NCBI GenBank assembly: GCA_016841245.1
Contig: JAENZN010000001.1
Span: forward strand, 186,001-250,000
DNA from: Syntrophomonas sp.
GTDB taxonomy: Bacteria > Bacillota > Syntrophomonadia > Syntrophomonadales > Syntrophomonadaceae
Reading direction: 5' to 3'
DNA: 64,000 nt
Shown piece after piece: positions 51,454 to 58,754 of the stretch (its first letter is position 1; the number at the start of each line of letters is the position of its first letter). The notes under the pieces were generated by a model. That model worked only from the letters and a program-made list of their open reading frames with translations, had not been told where the DNA came from and did no database searches. The position numbers were made by a program, and so were the translations under genes.

Positions 51454-53505
51454 TTAGAATATTATCAGACCTATATGATAAGCAATAATTCCTGCCACAA
51501 TCGAAGTCAAGGTATAATATAACACAGCACCCAGTGTCCATGTTAATGATCTGCTTTCCGAATATATGGCTCCTACTGTGCCTATGCAGGGTACCGAAAA
51601 CAGCATGGCAAATATAAAAGCCAGGGCCGTAGCAGGTGAAATCATAGTCATAAGATAAGCTCCCAGGCTGGCGTGTTCAACTGTTGCTCCCAGAAGTACA
51701 GTCAGGGATGACGCAGCTTCTCCCAATCCAAGCACTACCGCCATACTTGCCAGAGCCGCCTCTTTGGATACAAAACCAGCCATGAGACAAATAATCAGCC
51801 TCCAGTCCATCCCCATTAATCCACCCACAGGCTCCAACAGCCGGCCCAAAGATGCCAGATAACTGGTTTCAATAGACTCATTAGGCAGATAGGATAAAAC
51901 CCATATGGCCATGGTTACAAGAACAATCAAGCTGCCTGCTCGTTTAAGGAATTCTTTGCCACGAACCCATACATAAGCAGCAACATTTTTCCAATCAGGT
52001 TTATGATAAGGAGGCAGTTCCATAATCAAGCCGCCGCTTTCACTGCGTATTACATAACGCCGCAGCAGGATTGAGGTCAATACCAGCTGCAAAACAACCG
52101 CTGCCAACATAGCCGCCACGATAATTACTGCACCGGAACTGAAAAACAAACTGCTTATAAATCCAGTTACACCCCATACAGCTGCGCAGGGGATAATAGG
52201 AGCAAGTATAATAGCAATTAAGCGCTGTTTTCCTGAGTCAATTACTCTGGTTCCCATAACTCCGCTGACATTACAGCAAAAGCTCATAAACAGCGGCATA
52301 AATGCTTTTCCCTGCAAACCAAGACGCTGCATAAAACGATCGGTTACATAGCTTAAACGAGCCATATAGCCGACATCCTCCAGAACAGCTATAACCAGAA
52401 ATACTGCCAGCACGAAAAACAACATAGCCAGAGCCATACCTAATCCGGGAACCAATCCATCGATAACAGCTGCAGTTAGCCAGACGGGCATACCGGTCAT
52501 AATATTAGACAGTATTCCAGAAAGTACGGATATTCCAGCCATACCAGCAGATGCGGCCGGCATCCCAATCACCATTGCTGCCATCAAGGCTCCCATCATG
52601 ATAGCCAGAGCAATAAAATTCCCCCATACCGGATGGGTAGCGGCCCGATCAAATTTACTGCGCAGCGGGACTTTGGTTCCCGCCGGTAAGCTAACAACTT
52701 TTTCGCTTATTTCTTTTATCCAATTATAGCGGCTCTCCGCTGCCAGCAAGACTCCATCCGGATAGTGGCTCAGGGTCTCTTCCATTTTCGTCCATTCTTT
52801 CGCCTGCATATTTTCTTTTACGACTTTTACAACCTCACTGTCCCCTTCCAGCAATTTCACTGCCGCCCAGTCAGCAGGATAGGAAGATGGTATTATACCT
52901 GCAATTTTCTTCTTGATATCCTTGAATAGCAAGACAAATTCCTCTTTAAATTCTGGTTTTTGAGGATTATACTGCATCCGGCCCCAACGCATTTCTGCGA
53001 TTGCGTCCTGGAGTTCCTTAACACCCTGGTTTCTGGCAGCACTCATGGGCACGACTTTTATCCCCAATGCTTTTTCCAGAGCGTTAACATCGATTTTACG
53101 CTCCTGTTCTTTCGCCACATCCATCATATTTAGTGCCAGGATAACTGGCGCCGGCAGCATAATGAGTTCTGATAAAATATAAAGTGAGCGTTCCAACTGC
53201 GAAGCATCTACCATAGCAATTACCAGATCAGGCTGTTCTTCTATAATATAGCTGCGGCTGATCCTTTCTTCCAAAGAATTAGCCGTAAGACTGTAAGTTC
53301 CGGGCAGGTCTACTAATAAATATTCATTCCCGGCATATCGGAAATTCCCGGTCTTTTGTTCTACTGTTTTACCAGGCCAATTCCCGACATGCTGCCGGGA
53401 ACCCGTTAGTCTGTTAAAGACTGTTGATTTTCCAGTATTAGGCTGACCCGCCAGTGCTATAACAAACGATTTATCGTCTGGCGCTGTCTGTTCTGAAGCC
53501 GCCAT
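51454..53505 (-). CDS. feoB: Ferrous iron transporter FeoB
   Basis: A 683-residue GTPase-linked ferrous iron permease. The G domain shows G1 GQPNTGKST (residues 20-28; most FeoB read GNPN), G3 DLPG (66-69) and G4 NMMD (126-129). A linker of about 100 residues leads to the membrane domain with paired gate motifs (FVLAVFLVIAVLEDVGYMAR and FMPLFMSFCCNVSGVMGTRV). The length fits the family. It starts one base after feoA. A Fur-like box precedes feoA. Confidence 0.94.
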   Translation of the reverse strand: MAASEQTAPDDKSFVIALAGQPNTGKSTVFNRLTGSRQHVGNWPGKTVEQKTGNFRYAGNEYLLVDLPGTYSLTANSLEERISRSYIIEEQPDLVIAMVDASQLERSLYILSELIMLPAPVILALNMMDVAKEQERKIDVNALEKALGIKVVPMSAARNQGVKELQDAIAEMRWGRMQYNPQKPEFKEEFVLLFKDIKKKIAGIIPSSYPADWAAVKLLEGDSEVVKVVKENMQAKEWTKMEETLSHYPDGVLLAAESRYNWIKEISEKVVSLPAGTKVPLRSKFDRAATHPVWGNFIALAIMMGALMAAMVIGMPAASAGMAGISVLSGILSNIMTGMPVWLTAAVIDGLVPGLGMALAMLFFVLAVFLVIAVLEDVGYMARLSYVTDRFMQRLGLQGKAFMPLFMSFCCNVSGVMGTRVIDSGKQRLIAIILAPIIPCAAVWGVTGFISSLFFSSGAVIIVAAMLAAVVLQLVLTSILLRRYVIRSESGGLIMELPPYHKPDWKNVAAYVWVRGKEFLKRAGSLIVLVTMAIWVLSYLPNESIETSYLASLGRLLEPVGGLMGMDWRLIICLMAGFVSKEAALASMAVVLGLGEAASSLTVLLGATVEHASLGAYLMTMISPATALAFIFAMLFSVPCIGTVGAIYSESRSLTWTLGAVLYYTLTSIVAGIIAYHIGLIIF

Positions 53506-53506
53506 A

Positions 53507-53731
53507 CTATATCCTCCTCACCTTAATCTTCTCTGCTTCTCCCCGCCCCAAGGCTATTTGACTATCTCTCAAAAACACCAGTAATGGTCCCCTGGAAAAG
53601 TTTTGCAGCATAGTAAATTCCACGTTGCCGGTAAAACCCATAGCGGATACCCGACTTATAAAACTTCGGCCCCCGGTTATTCTTTCAACTATACCTGTTT
53701 CTCCAGCCTTTAAAGCTGTTATACTCTCCAT
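53507..53731 (-). CDS. feoA: Ferrous iron transport protein FeoA
   Basis: A 74-residue SH3-like beta-barrel protein with the family ends SITALKAGETGIVERITGG and RGPLLVFLRDSQIALGRGEAEKIKV. FeoA is thought to assist the FeoB GTPase. Its stop is one base from the feoB start, so the two are coupled. A Fur-like box lies about 100 bases upstream. Confidence 0.93.
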   Translation of the reverse strand: MESITALKAGETGIVERITGGRSFISRVSAMGFTGNVEFTMLQNFSRGPLLVFLRDSQIALGRGEAEKIKVRRI

Positions 53732-53832
53732 TTATCGTATCTCCTTTCCTTTTAGGCTATCTCAACTTTTTGGTTAACAACGTCAGCTTGCACTAAACTG
53801 CAATCATTCTATGCTTCAATAATCGTTGATAT

Positions 53833-53847
53833 TGATTATCACTTTCA
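53833..53847 (-). promoter_or_regulatory. Fur-like box upstream of feoAB
   Basis: TGATTATCACTTTCA matches the 7-1-7 Fur core in 11 of 14 positions. A TTGAAA that could be a minus-strand -35 overlaps it (53848-53843), with GATTAT about 18 bases further. No TTAGG-type palindrome follows, unlike at three other operons. Confidence 0.5.
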
Positions 53848-54117
53848 ACTCCCAGAAGTATCTTAATTGCCCCAAGAGGTATTTCTATCTTCCTAAACTT
53901 AGACTCGATGTTTTCTCTTTTCTGCCTTCATTTGTTGCTTGAACAAGTTCCGATCGGATATAAGCACGCTCATTCAAGTGAAAAATCTGTAAATAACTCA
54001 ACTTTTTCATGTTAAAGTAACAACCGGGCTTGGTGATCATTATGTTTGGTTCTGCCGTCATCCTCCGGGCACCACTGATACTCCCGTTGGTTGCAATTAA
54101 TGTTGCAGGCGGCGTAT

Positions 54118-54220
54118 CAACATACCACTGCAACGAAGCGGGAGATTAGAACTCGCCGCTTGTTTTGTTAACAGGAACCCGACCGCTCAAAGGAGCGGCG
54201 GACATCTTTTCGCCTCGTTA
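54118..54220 (+). ncRNA. Structured element, copy B (possible HEARO/IscB omega-RNA relative)
   Basis: Second copy of the element at 43200-43301. P1 AACGAAGCG (54132-54140) pairs with CGCCTCGTT (54211-54219) with one mismatch. P3 reads CTTGTT/AACAGG and P4 CCGCTC/GAGCGG around AAAG, so the outer pair of P4 changes from T-A to C-G relative to copy A. It fills the gap between feoA and the SprT-like gene, together with the Fur-like box at 53833. No protein-coding gene with a ribosome site was found in 53732-54302. Confidence 0.5.
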
Positions 54221-54302
54221 TATTTATATCCAGGTGAAACAGGAAAAAGTTGAAATCTTATAGAAATAATTAAGATAATGAAAATAGGGAAAGAATAGAT
54301 TG

Positions 54303-55046
54303 ATGTTTAATTTAAGCACCTTGAGCTATACCAATGAGGAAGTACTGACCCGAAGGAAGGAAGCAGCCCGGCGTTTAACATTAATTTCGCCCAATATAAA
54401 AGATATGAGCATCCGCCAAATAGGCAGTTCGGATCTGAAGCTGCTTTTCGACTTATATGATGAATTATTCTTTGAGCAACAATTTGCCAAAGAGTACCAG
54501 GGCAAAGTAAAATTTTCTCTTTCCACCCGTTTAATCAAGACCGCAGGAAAGACGATTAGTCCCCAAAACATAAGCCAGTTAAAACCAGAAAAAGTGGCAT
54601 TGGAGATAAGAATAGGAACCTATTTTTTCTTCCGGTATGATGAAATAGAGAGTGAAAAAAGCGTAGCGGGAATTGTGTGCAGCAGCGCGCTGGAAGCCTT
54701 ACAGCTGGTTTTCGAGCATGAGCTTTGTCATGTAATTGAGTTTATTATGTTTAAGGCTTCCAACTGCAGTAAGGAAAGATTCAAAACCCTGGCGAGAAAT
54801 CTATTCGGGCATACGGAAAGCACGCACCGGTTGCCCACTCCCGCACACATCGCCCGGGAGAAATATGGTTTTAAAATAGGTGATACAGTAAGCTTTAATT
54901 TTAATGATCACAGGCTGAAGGGCACATTGTACAGAATTAACAAAAGGGCCACGGTAATGGTTCAAGACAAAAAAGGAAACTATGCCGACAAGCAAGGCAA
55001 CCGATATATCAAGTATTATGTACCAATTAGCTGTCTGGAATCATAA
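54303..55046 (+). CDS. SprT-like zinc metalloprotein
   Basis: A 247-residue protein with the zinc-metalloprotease motif HELCH in ALQLVFEHELCHVIEFIMF, followed by a helix and the STHRLPTPAH region. This is the SprT-like layout, in which HExxH and a downstream His bind zinc. The N-terminal part (SIRQIGSSDLKLLFDLYDELFFEQQ) also fits SprT-like proteins. The C-terminal 70 residues form a small beta-rich segment (FKIGDTVSFNFNDHRLKGTLYRINKRATV). The ribosome site is weak (GGGAAAG). Its role is unknown; SprT-like domains often act in DNA-protein crosslink repair. Confidence 0.72.
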   Translation: MFNLSTLSYTNEEVLTRRKEAARRLTLISPNIKDMSIRQIGSSDLKLLFDLYDELFFEQQFAKEYQGKVKFSLSTRLIKTAGKTISPQNISQLKPEKVALEIRIGTYFFFRYDEIESEKSVAGIVCSSALEALQLVFEHELCHVIEFIMFKASNCSKERFKTLARNLFGHTESTHRLPTPAHIAREKYGFKIGDTVSFNFNDHRLKGTLYRINKRATVMVQDKKGNYADKQGNRYIKYYVPISCLES

Positions 55047-55103
55047 CAAAATACTTAACGGGGAATATCCAACAGACACAAAAAAGCTATCTACAGCGCA
55101 TCG

Positions 55104-56189
55104 CTACAGATTCACCGGGTTAACGGGCTTGGTATAGATATTGTTTTCAATGCCTGATCGTTTAGCCGACAAAAAGAAAGTCCCCCTGTTGGCTTTGGCA
55201 TATTCATTCGGATTTATCCCGTATTTTTTTCTAAAAGCGGAAGTAAAATGACTAGGATTGGAATAACCCACTTCCTGGGCAGCCTCTATTACACTTTTGC
55301 GGGCACCGCTCAGCAGAAAGCGGGCTTTTTCCATACGCATATCCCGCAGGTAGCCAAAAACTGTCGTACCCCACATTTCCTTAAAACCCACTTTTAATTT
55401 ATAGGTATTCAGCTCTATTTGTCTGGCCAGTTCAGCAATACCTAAAGGCTCCTGCATATTATTAACTATAATTTTCTTGGCCAGGTCAAGCTTAACCCGA
55501 TCTTCCTGGCTTAAATATATTTTGTAGTTCTTCTGCTTATACAAAACTGACTCATTGTGAATAAACAGCGAAAATATCTCGGCCGCTTTACTTTCAAGAT
55601 ATAACAGCCTGCCCACCCCTTGCTGGGAGCAATTCATTATCTGATAAAAGGCCATTTCCATATCCGGTGAATGGCAATAGCAGTCACTACCCTGGCTGCA
55701 TCTGGCTAAAATAGATCGTACCGCTTCCACATCACCTGGAGTAGAGCCCAATTCCTGAAATGAATTAATGAATTGCTCCTGGTAATTAATTGAAATTATT
55801 TTCCAGGGCAATTTGCCCGGGTAGTTCATCCAGCTCTGGGTATTATCATTCAACCAGCAGTCACATTCATTGGCCTTAATTGTTTTTTCGATTGCTTTTT
55901 GGTAATTACCATAAGTAATCTGACCTTCAGCGCAGTAAAATATTTCAAAACAGATTTCTTCCATCTGGCAAACGATATCCATATCTTTTGTCAATTCCAT
56001 GGTACAAATGTTTATATCCACCCCATTACGAAGATTGATCCTCTCTACCAGACCTTTACCGAAATTTGGATTAATGTGATAACAACAGCTTGAACCAATT
56101 TGCTCAAATAGCCCTACTTCAGAATTCATTAAGCCATAATAATCGTCGACATTTTTAATTTTAAAGTTGTTCTCATTGGCTTTATCCAT
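55104..56189 (-). CDS. AraC-family regulator (PchR-like)
   Basis: A roughly 361-residue regulator with a long N-terminal domain and a C-terminal AraC DNA-binding domain. The latter has two helix-turn-helix units: IAELARQIELNTYKLKVGF and AAQEVGYSNPSHFTSAFRKKYG. The N-terminal region has many cysteines in two groups (ECDCW and CSQGSDCYCHS). Such long AraC proteins include PchR/YbtA, which sense ferric siderophores. Neighbouring feo genes fit, but no ligand is shown. The ATG at 56189 is preferred (AGAGGA ten bases upstream); a GTG at 56285 with AGAGGGG would add a hydrophobic leader. Confidence 0.8.
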   Translation of the reverse strand: MDKANENNFKIKNVDDYYGLMNSEVGLFEQIGSSCCYHINPNFGKGLVERINLRNGVDINICTMELTKDMDIVCQMEEICFEIFYCAEGQITYGNYQKAIEKTIKANECDCWLNDNTQSWMNYPGKLPWKIISINYQEQFINSFQELGSTPGDVEAVRSILARCSQGSDCYCHSPDMEMAFYQIMNCSQQGVGRLLYLESKAAEIFSLFIHNESVLYKQKNYKIYLSQEDRVKLDLAKKIIVNNMQEPLGIAELARQIELNTYKLKVGFKEMWGTTVFGYLRDMRMEKARFLLSGARKSVIEAAQEVGYSNPSHFTSAFRKKYGINPNEYAKANRGTFFLSAKRSGIENNIYTKPVNPVNL

Positions 56190-56363
56190 AAGCCTGCAAT
56201 CCTCTCTTAAGCGCTTAATTTCACTTTTATGCTCGCAATACCTATAGTAAAAAAGAGATACCAAAATCAGTAAGACTTTGGCCACCTGGTCCCCTCTTCT
56301 CTAGTCAGCTTTCAGTCTGAAATAACAGAACGGAATAATGGCAACCAGAAGGAAACTCAGCCG

Positions 56364-56504
56364 TTAATCGTCTGCAAGGTTTTTATATACAATTTCTATC
56401 TTTTGCATTTCTTGATTCCACGTAACCTCAGCTCCTAATGCTTCAGAAATGTAGCTTACAGGAACCATGGTGCGGCCGTTGACAATAATCAGTAGTGTTT
56501 CCAA
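56364..56504 (-). pseudogene. Copper amine oxidase N-terminal-like domain fragment
   Basis: A 46-codon stretch reading LIIVNGRTMVPVSYISEALG followed by AEVTWNQEMQKIEIV. This is the repeated unit of the copper-amine-oxidase N-terminal-like domain common on clostridial secreted proteins. No signal peptide or further repeats precede it, so it is a remnant. It lies in the otherwise featureless 56290-56617 gap. Confidence 0.6.
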
Positions 56505-56617
56505 ACCGGGTCCTAATCCTCCTGTCGTTTTTATTTGTTTACATCCTGTGGCTCTTTATTCGCAAGTTTTGGTACTCCTTATTCCATCTATGTTGTCAGT
56601 GCCGCCTAACATCCGAG

Positions 56618-56815
56618 TCATATTTTTATTACCTTTCCTGCCCTTTCCCCTTGTTCGCTTTCAAACAATTTATTGCTCATACTAGCTGCCATTACATAAC
56701 TGTCGAATATTCTATCCACCTCCTCCAAAGAGAATTTACTTAAGTCAAAAAAATCCGCTTTGATTTCATTTAAGACACCGACCAGACACTTTGCGCCAAT
56801 AATCGCCACAAACAT
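56618..56815 (-). CDS. Hypothetical protein, 65 residues
   Basis: A short protein opening MFVAIIGAKCLVGVLNEI with an acidic middle (DLSKFSLEEVDRIFDSYVMAA). The ATG is preceded immediately by GGAGGAGGA. It lies 48 bases beyond the stop of the 68-residue protein in the DUF2325 operon and may be its last gene. I recognise no family. Confidence 0.5.
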   Translation of the reverse strand: MFVAIIGAKCLVGVLNEIKADFFDLSKFSLEEVDRIFDSYVMAASMSNKLFESEQGERAGKVIKI

Positions 56816-56863
56816 TCCTCCTCCAATATGTGTGTTTACAGAAATTGTTTGGGCCAGGAAGCC

Positions 56864-57070
56864 CTAAATACTTGCTTTTTCATGCATTGATTCAAAAAAG
56901 CTGACCAATCCCAGCAGCTTATGGCGAGCCTTCTCATATTCTCTTTCTTTTATCCAGCCCAGCGCCCTTAATACTTGCTCCGTCTCCATAAGGTTCATAT
57001 CCCGGATAGGCTGCTTTTCATTTAAGTCAATGAGATAGTCCAGTACATTTTCTCCCCGCTTCAGCCCCAA
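56864..57070 (-). CDS. Hypothetical protein, 68 residues, DUF2325 operon
   Basis: A small, helical, charged protein (LDYLIDLNEKQPIRDMNLM, then YEKARHKLLGLVSFFESMH). The start is TTG, supported by AAGGGG eight bases upstream. It begins 31 bases after the DUF2325 gene on the same strand, so it is probably part of the same Fur-controlled operon. I recognise no family. Confidence 0.55.
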   Translation of the reverse strand: MGLKRGENVLDYLIDLNEKQPIRDMNLMETEQVLRALGWIKEREYEKARHKLLGLVSFFESMHEKASI

Positions 57071-57101
57071 TATTATCGCCCCTTCCTCTCCAAGCCAGCC
57101 A

Positions 57102-58292
57102 CTAACCGACCTGTTCTGTCAACACCCGGGCGATACCGCTCAAACTGCTGTTGTGCAAAAGGCGATATTCCTTTTTGAGTTTATCCGCATACTCTTTTAC
57201 ACAGTTGACGGCTCCATGGCTGTTCACATCCAGCGAACACAGTATTAAGTCAGACCATTTTAATCTTTCTATCAGGGTTTGCCGCCCACCATTGAGACAG
57301 CCATCGTGATAGCGAAATTCCCAGCCCATGTTTTCAATTATTTCACGGTAATAGGAATTTAAGCTGCAACTCCCACCTACCATCAGCAGTCGTCCTTTGT
57401 TTGATCCCTCATCTGTCAAAGCTCCATCAGCACAACAAGCCTGACCTCCAGTTAAAACTTTTATCTCCTGACACAGTTGCATAATAGTCTCTCTTTGCCG
57501 GGACACCTCCCTTTCCAGTCGTATCTTTTCCTTCTCGTTCTCTCTATACTGCTGCCTATAATCCTGCCTTTCAGCATCTATTTCCTGTAACTTATATTGA
57601 AGTTCACAATTGTCTTCTTTCAGCCGGTCAAGGCTTTGCTTCTGAATATTGTATTCTGACTGATTAGTACTTTTTAATTGCAACTCTTTGATCTGCTTTT
57701 CCAGCCTGCCGATACAACCCTGGGCCGCTTCCAAGTCTGCCTTCAATCGTTTTTCGTGGTCTTTATCCTGGTGCAGTCTCCTTCTTAGTTTTATTTTTTC
57801 TTCTTCCAGGCGTTTTAACTGAGTTCTTTCATGTCTGCACATCCCCCCGTTCAAGTGCGACATCATATGAACCTCTCCAACTATGTGGTTTAAAGCCCCC
57901 TGGGATAAATCTGCTTTGCTCACTGCCACCCAGAAGAATCCGCAGACATCTCCCTCTCTGGCTTTTTCTTCCCAAACCTTCAAAATATCGCACTCCTGCA
58001 TTTTGCCATATTGCGCAATATCGTCGCTGTATTTTTTGTCTAAATAGTCATTAACCATTTGGGATAATTTATTGTGCTGATTAAGATTATTAGCGAAAAT
58101 AGAGTGAATTTCATAATCTTTATAACCATTTTTATTGATTTTAAGCTTTTTCAATATGTCTATTTGCTCTTTTATTGTCATACATGTTCCACATATTGAG
58201 CAGTGTAAATTAGACGGAAGTTCCCATATTTTTTTACGTTTTAGAGGTCCGATGTTCTGACCCCTTTTACTTTTGCAGTGATTAATCTCCAT
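57102..58292 (-). CDS. DUF2325 domain protein with long coiled coil
   Basis: A 396-residue cytosolic protein. Near the N terminus is HCSICGTCMTIKEQ, a possible metal site. Residues about 155-290 are a heptad-rich coiled coil (RLEEEKIKLRRRLHQ onward). The C-terminal DUF2325 domain contains LLMVGGSCSLNSYYREIIEN and RYHDGCLNGGRQTL, ending in a Rossmann-like HNSSLSGIARVL. The ATG at 58292 follows AAGGAG by 11 bases and is preferred to 58337. DUF2325 genes are often near feoB, as here. The operon has a strong Fur box (58558). Confidence 0.82.
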   Translation of the reverse strand: MEINHCKSKRGQNIGPLKRKKIWELPSNLHCSICGTCMTIKEQIDILKKLKINKNGYKDYEIHSIFANNLNQHNKLSQMVNDYLDKKYSDDIAQYGKMQECDILKVWEEKAREGDVCGFFWVAVSKADLSQGALNHIVGEVHMMSHLNGGMCRHERTQLKRLEEEKIKLRRRLHQDKDHEKRLKADLEAAQGCIGRLEKQIKELQLKSTNQSEYNIQKQSLDRLKEDNCELQYKLQEIDAERQDYRQQYRENEKEKIRLEREVSRQRETIMQLCQEIKVLTGGQACCADGALTDEGSNKGRLLMVGGSCSLNSYYREIIENMGWEFRYHDGCLNGGRQTLIERLKWSDLILCSLDVNSHGAVNCVKEYADKLKKEYRLLHNSSLSGIARVLTEQVG

Positions 58293-58394
58293 TTTTTTGG
58301 ACTCTCCTTTCTCACAATAATCAATTCCCTCATCCATATTTGAATCAATGCCAGGGATCTTAAATATCCATTAACTCTTTCCCACTTAGAAACA

Positions 58395-58478
58395 TTATTT
58401 CAGTAATCGACGAATGCGTATTATTAGAATTAAAACCAAAAGTAAGAAGGCCAAAATTATAATTATTAAACACTCCAC
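58395..58478 (-). CDS. 27-residue single-span membrane peptide
   Basis: A GTG at 58478, eight bases after GGAG of AAGGAG, starts a 27-codon frame beginning MECLIIIILAFLLLVLIL and ending in a basic tail RIRRLLK. It is one transmembrane helix with a single N-terminal Cys and positive-inside C terminus. It leads the DUF2325 operon and sits just after the promoter, Fur box and palindrome. It resembles the small membrane peptides that accompany Feo or stress operons. It falls below usual size cut-offs and may go unannotated. Confidence 0.6.
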   Translation of the reverse strand: MECLIIIILAFLLLVLILIIRIRRLLK

Positions 58479-58503
58479 CAATACTGCTCCTTCCAGTCGG
58501 TTT

Positions 58504-58519
58504 GTTAGTCTCGACTAAC
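58504..58519. promoter_or_regulatory. TTAG-N6-CTAA palindrome in the DUF2325 operon leader
   Basis: GTTAGTCTCGACTAAC is a 16-base palindrome with perfect 7-base arms around TC. Its TTAG-N6-CTAA frame matches the TTAGG-N4-CCTAA cores at 20941 and 33310, although the inner bases differ. It lies about 60-75 bases after the predicted start site and 26 bases before the membrane-peptide gene. Confidence 0.5.
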
Positions 58520-58557
58520 TTTATGCTTAAAATTCAAGGCCCCTCGGCCTATTACTT

Positions 58558-58614
58558 GATAACGATTATCATTATCTTATAGTTCATAATACTGATACCT
58601 TTTATTTTTGTCAA
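58558..58614 (-). promoter_or_regulatory. Promoter with Fur box for the DUF2325 operon
   Basis: Reading leftward, TTGACA (58614-58609) and TATTAT (58591-58586) are 17 bases apart. Directly downstream, GATAACGATTATCATTATC (58558-58576) matches the classical 19-base Fur consensus in 17 positions, the best Fur box in the window. Position at the start site implies direct repression. Confidence 0.7.
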
Positions 58615-58754
58615 GAAAATTTTTATGATTTTTCAATTAGCTGCCAATCCATAATGCCCTGGTATCCCCCTGACTGACACCTGTATTTTTATATATGCCT
58701 GGCATAATGTCAGCTTCAAACGTATAATTATAATTGCAGGGAGGGGGTACAATT

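Noticed and set aside
53885-54133. 82-codon minus-strand frame near feoA
   Set aside because: It overlaps the start of structured element copy B, has no ribosome site and shows no family resemblance.
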